From positions 78,760 to 101,307 of the forward strand of contig CAAAJI010000218.1 of the NCBI GenBank assembly GCA_900642245.1: a stretch of DNA of 22,548 bases, in the 5' to 3' direction. The notes under the pieces are model-generated. The model searched no databases. It was given only the letters and a program-made list of their open reading frames with translations, and was not told where the DNA came from. The translations under genes were made by a program, and so were the position numbers. The DNA comes from Fragilaria radians. Taxonomy: Eukaryota; Bacillariophyta; Fragilariophyceae; Fragilariales; Fragilariaceae. Below are positions 19,934 through 22,548 of this stretch, one piece after another. Position 1 is the first letter of the stretch; the number at the start of each line of letters is the position of its first letter.

Positions 19934-20592
19934 GCTCTACGGTGAGATATAGAAATAACACAATGATAAATTATAATCTCTTTGTGATTACTTTTATTCT
20001 TTAGTCTTGTGTAGTCTTAGAGAACTTCTCTCAGAGAGAACTTCTTGACCCATCTCAAGAGATGTTCGTGAACTCTCTTGAAGAATTTGATATCGTTCCA
20101 AATCTTCTTCCCGACTGTTTAGAGAAGTCTCTTCAACTTATTCATTAGGACAATTTGGTGGTCAATAAGGATAAGCTAGTTTAGCCTTTAGTCTCTTATG
20201 TTATTAGAGAGTTAGCTCTGTAATTAGATCTTTAAATAGATCATTATTATAGCCGTCCTTGATTGGATGCGGTGCTGGATTGTATCATGATACATTCCAT
20301 TTATAAAAAATATGTATGCTTCACTACGTTTAACTAGTGCATCATTTACCATAGCTAAACGTGTGGTAGGTAAGTAATAGGATAGTTTACTTGTAACTTC
20401 CCAAAGCTAGATGAGTAAATGAAAGAATATTTTGATTCTACTATTATTTACTATGCACTAACGGTACAGGACGTCTCTTATACCAATACACGCACACATC
20501 TCCTAATTTAATATTTTATTATTAAACTGATATTGTTTACAACCTATTGTGTTAGGGATTAGCTTCTTGATCCTTTAGTCAAGGTTGGTCAC
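19934..20592 (+). repeat. Left arm of a large inverted repeat (copy B)
   Basis: Reverse complement similarity to 21838-22479 runs almost end to end: GAGATATAGAAATAACACA at the outer end, GTCAATAAGGATAA-like and GTTATTAG blocks, TAGGTAAGTAATAGGATAGT, TATGCACTAACGGTACAGGA and GTGTTAGGGATTAGCTTCTT toward the inner end. Identity varies, roughly 70% outside and about 90% inside by eye. Confidence 0.85.
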
Positions 20593-21837
20593 ACCATGCA
20601 TTATTGTATATCACACTTTCCTCCTATACTTTGATTAGGACAATTTCTAGAAATCAAATCCAGCAGTTTACATTTCAAAAGCCATTCAACATACCCTTGC
20701 GCATGCAACGAAATATTGCTTGATGACTCAACCTCGGCATCCTTGGATGTCTGAAAACTTTAAGCGTTGAAACAAAAAAGCGAAAATATAGTGCTCAATA
20801 TTTACAATTCATTTTGGTGATGATTGGCTAAAAATTGAATAGCAAATGAACAATCAAAACCTTGAACAAGAGTGATGGGCACTATTACGATGACTATTCA
20901 CACAGACTGTAGGGCATTAAATGAATAGTTTGGGTTTTTTCTATTTCCATAATGGTATTACTTAACATACTGCTCTCGCTCACATGTTGCCAAATTTCAC
21001 TTTCTTTCTCACCTTTTATGACTACAATTTCAGTCTTGCTTGTACTTAAACTCTAATGTGTGGAGCATAGTTCTTACCTTATTGCAAGCTGGAATGATTT
21101 CTTACTTCCCACCATTCCTCTGATGACCCAGAGGCTTTGCTAATACCTGCTGCAGTTTCTCGTCGATTCATGTTTACAAAAGTAATAATGCCTGGATTTT
21201 ATGCTGCTCTGGCCCTATGATAGTTCAAGATATTGTGTCAAGGTTGAAACAACTCACAACAGAAAGGCTGTCACCAAGTAACCATGATAGTCATACCAAT
21301 CGATCTCCCAACATACGTAATGAATACAAAAATTCCACAATTGGACCAAAATATATGCCACAAAAGTTAAGATGCACATTTTGCAGTTTTACCATACTTT
21401 GTGGCTTTGAATACCATTAAATAGATATTTTTTCAGTATTTACATGAGTCCAGAAAAGTCTTCCCTAGGTCCTTCATAAGATTAGCAGCAGCAAATGTTG
21501 TCAATATCACAGCTTTCCACATGGTTATGACAGTTCATCAAGTGCTGATAGAATCGACCCCAATTAAATATTATGACATTTTCACCAAATAGTTGACCTC
21601 TGTGACCATACCATACACATTCCTTTCTTACAACAAACCATATCTCTCATGGGTGTAGGTTTTCAAATGTATGCTTCAAATTTGCCACTGAGTAAACAAT
21701 AGAACATTAACCCTGCGAGAAAATGACTATTGTAAATTTGAAGGAACTTAGACGTTAAGGGAAATGAAAAAGTTGACGTTAAATGGACAAAAGTAAGCAT
21801 GAAGATAGGTAAGGAACAGCTGATAGACAAACTGAGA
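20593..21837. other. Spacer between the inverted arms
   Basis: About 1.25 kb. The part to 21587 matches copy A 9737-10737; 21588-21837 has no counterpart in copy A. A 67-codon ATG frame (21217-21420 +, with CTFCSF) is interrupted in copy A and has no recognised motif. No transposase was identified here. Confidence 0.55.
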
Positions 21838-22479
21838 GTGACCTACCTTGACCGAAGAATTAAGAAGCTAATCCCTAACACAATAGTTTGAAAACAATAT
21901 CAGTTTAATAATAAAATTTTAAATTAGGAGATGTGTGCGTGTACTAGTATATTGAGACGTCCTGTACCGTTAGTGCATAGTAAATAGTAGTAGAATCAAA
22001 ATATTCTTTCATTTACTCATCTAGTGATGGGCATTTACAAGTAAACTATCCTATTACTTACCTACCACAAGTTTAACTTTGATAAATGATGCACTACTTA
22101 AACGTAGTGAAGCATAAAGATTTTTTATAAATGGAAAGTGTCATTATGCAATCCAGCACAGGATCCAATATAGGATGGCTAAAATCATTTTCAACATGAA
22201 GCTATAATTCAGAAGGTAGTTTTTCTAATAACAGAGAGACTAAAGTCTGCACTAATTTATTCTTATTGACCAGGCAACTAATCCTTATCAGCAAGTTGAA
22301 GAGAATTGTCTAAACAGCTGGGAAAAAGCAATTGAACTTAACGAACATCTCTTGTGAAGGGTCAAAGAATTCTCCCAGAGAGAAACTCTAAGACTACAAA
22401 AGAAAAAAAAAGAAAATAGAAATAATTTACATTACAATTTTACAATGTGTTATTTCTATATCTCAACGTAGACCAGAGC
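21838..22479 (-). repeat. Right arm of the large inverted repeat
   Basis: Inverted, diverged copy of 19934-20592. The reading frame seen in copy A's arm is not kept. The remaining 69 bases to the window end show nothing recognisable. Confidence 0.85.
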
Positions 22480-22548
22480 GAAATTTGTTTCATATTTTGT
22501 GACGTTGAAGAATGCTGCGTAACACTTGCTTACCAATCAATGGCAACG

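Larger units (their letters stand above)
10855..21587 (+). repeat. Copy B of the ~10.8 kb directly repeated segment
   Basis: Collinear with 1-10737. It begins immediately after the N gap at the base matching window base 1, inside the coding sequence of the oxidoreductase. Confidence 0.97.

Overview
This is a eukaryotic nuclear window, most likely from a stramenopile and plausibly a diatom. The evidence is an intron-poor CBP/p300-type histone acetyltransferase, long AT-rich intergenic DNA, and remnants that look like copia and Harbinger elements. The organism assignment is an inference from protein style and genome texture. No bacterial operon structure, rRNA, tRNA or CRISPR array was seen.

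Layout: the window holds the same ~10.8 kb segment twice in direct orientation. Copy A is 1-10834, copy B starts at 10855, and a 20-base N gap (10835-10854) separates them. Base 10855 of copy B aligns with base 1 of the window, and the two stay collinear with small indels to 10737/21587. Divergence is about 3% by hand count in the first gene. Each copy contains, left to right: (1) the 3' part of a pyridine-nucleotide-disulfide oxidoreductase gene (+), resembling soluble transhydrogenase; (2) a convergent, apparently intronless gene (-) of ~3.8 kb for a histone acetyltransferase with two bromodomains; (3) a short, possibly two-exon reading region (-) of unknown identity, broken in copy B; (4) ~5 kb of AT-rich DNA with a decayed copia-like polymerase fragment, a decayed Harbinger-like transposase fragment and a ~660 bp repeat arm. 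After copy B, 21588-22548 is single-copy sequence apart from a diverged inverted copy of that arm.

The acetyltransferase is the main gene. In copy B it reads 1267 residues from the first in-frame ATG: bromodomain, Cys/His-rich and PHD-like zinc region, KAT11 catalytic domain with the recognised p300 key residues kept, second bromodomain, basic segments, and a degenerate ZZ finger with no TAZ domain. In copy A a one-base insertion after codon 63 puts a stop in the normal frame, but a second ATG 16 bases downstream reads into the bromodomain frame. The copies may be two haplotypes placed in series by the assembler or a recent true tandem duplication. The shared left breakpoint beside the N gap favours the haplotype explanation.
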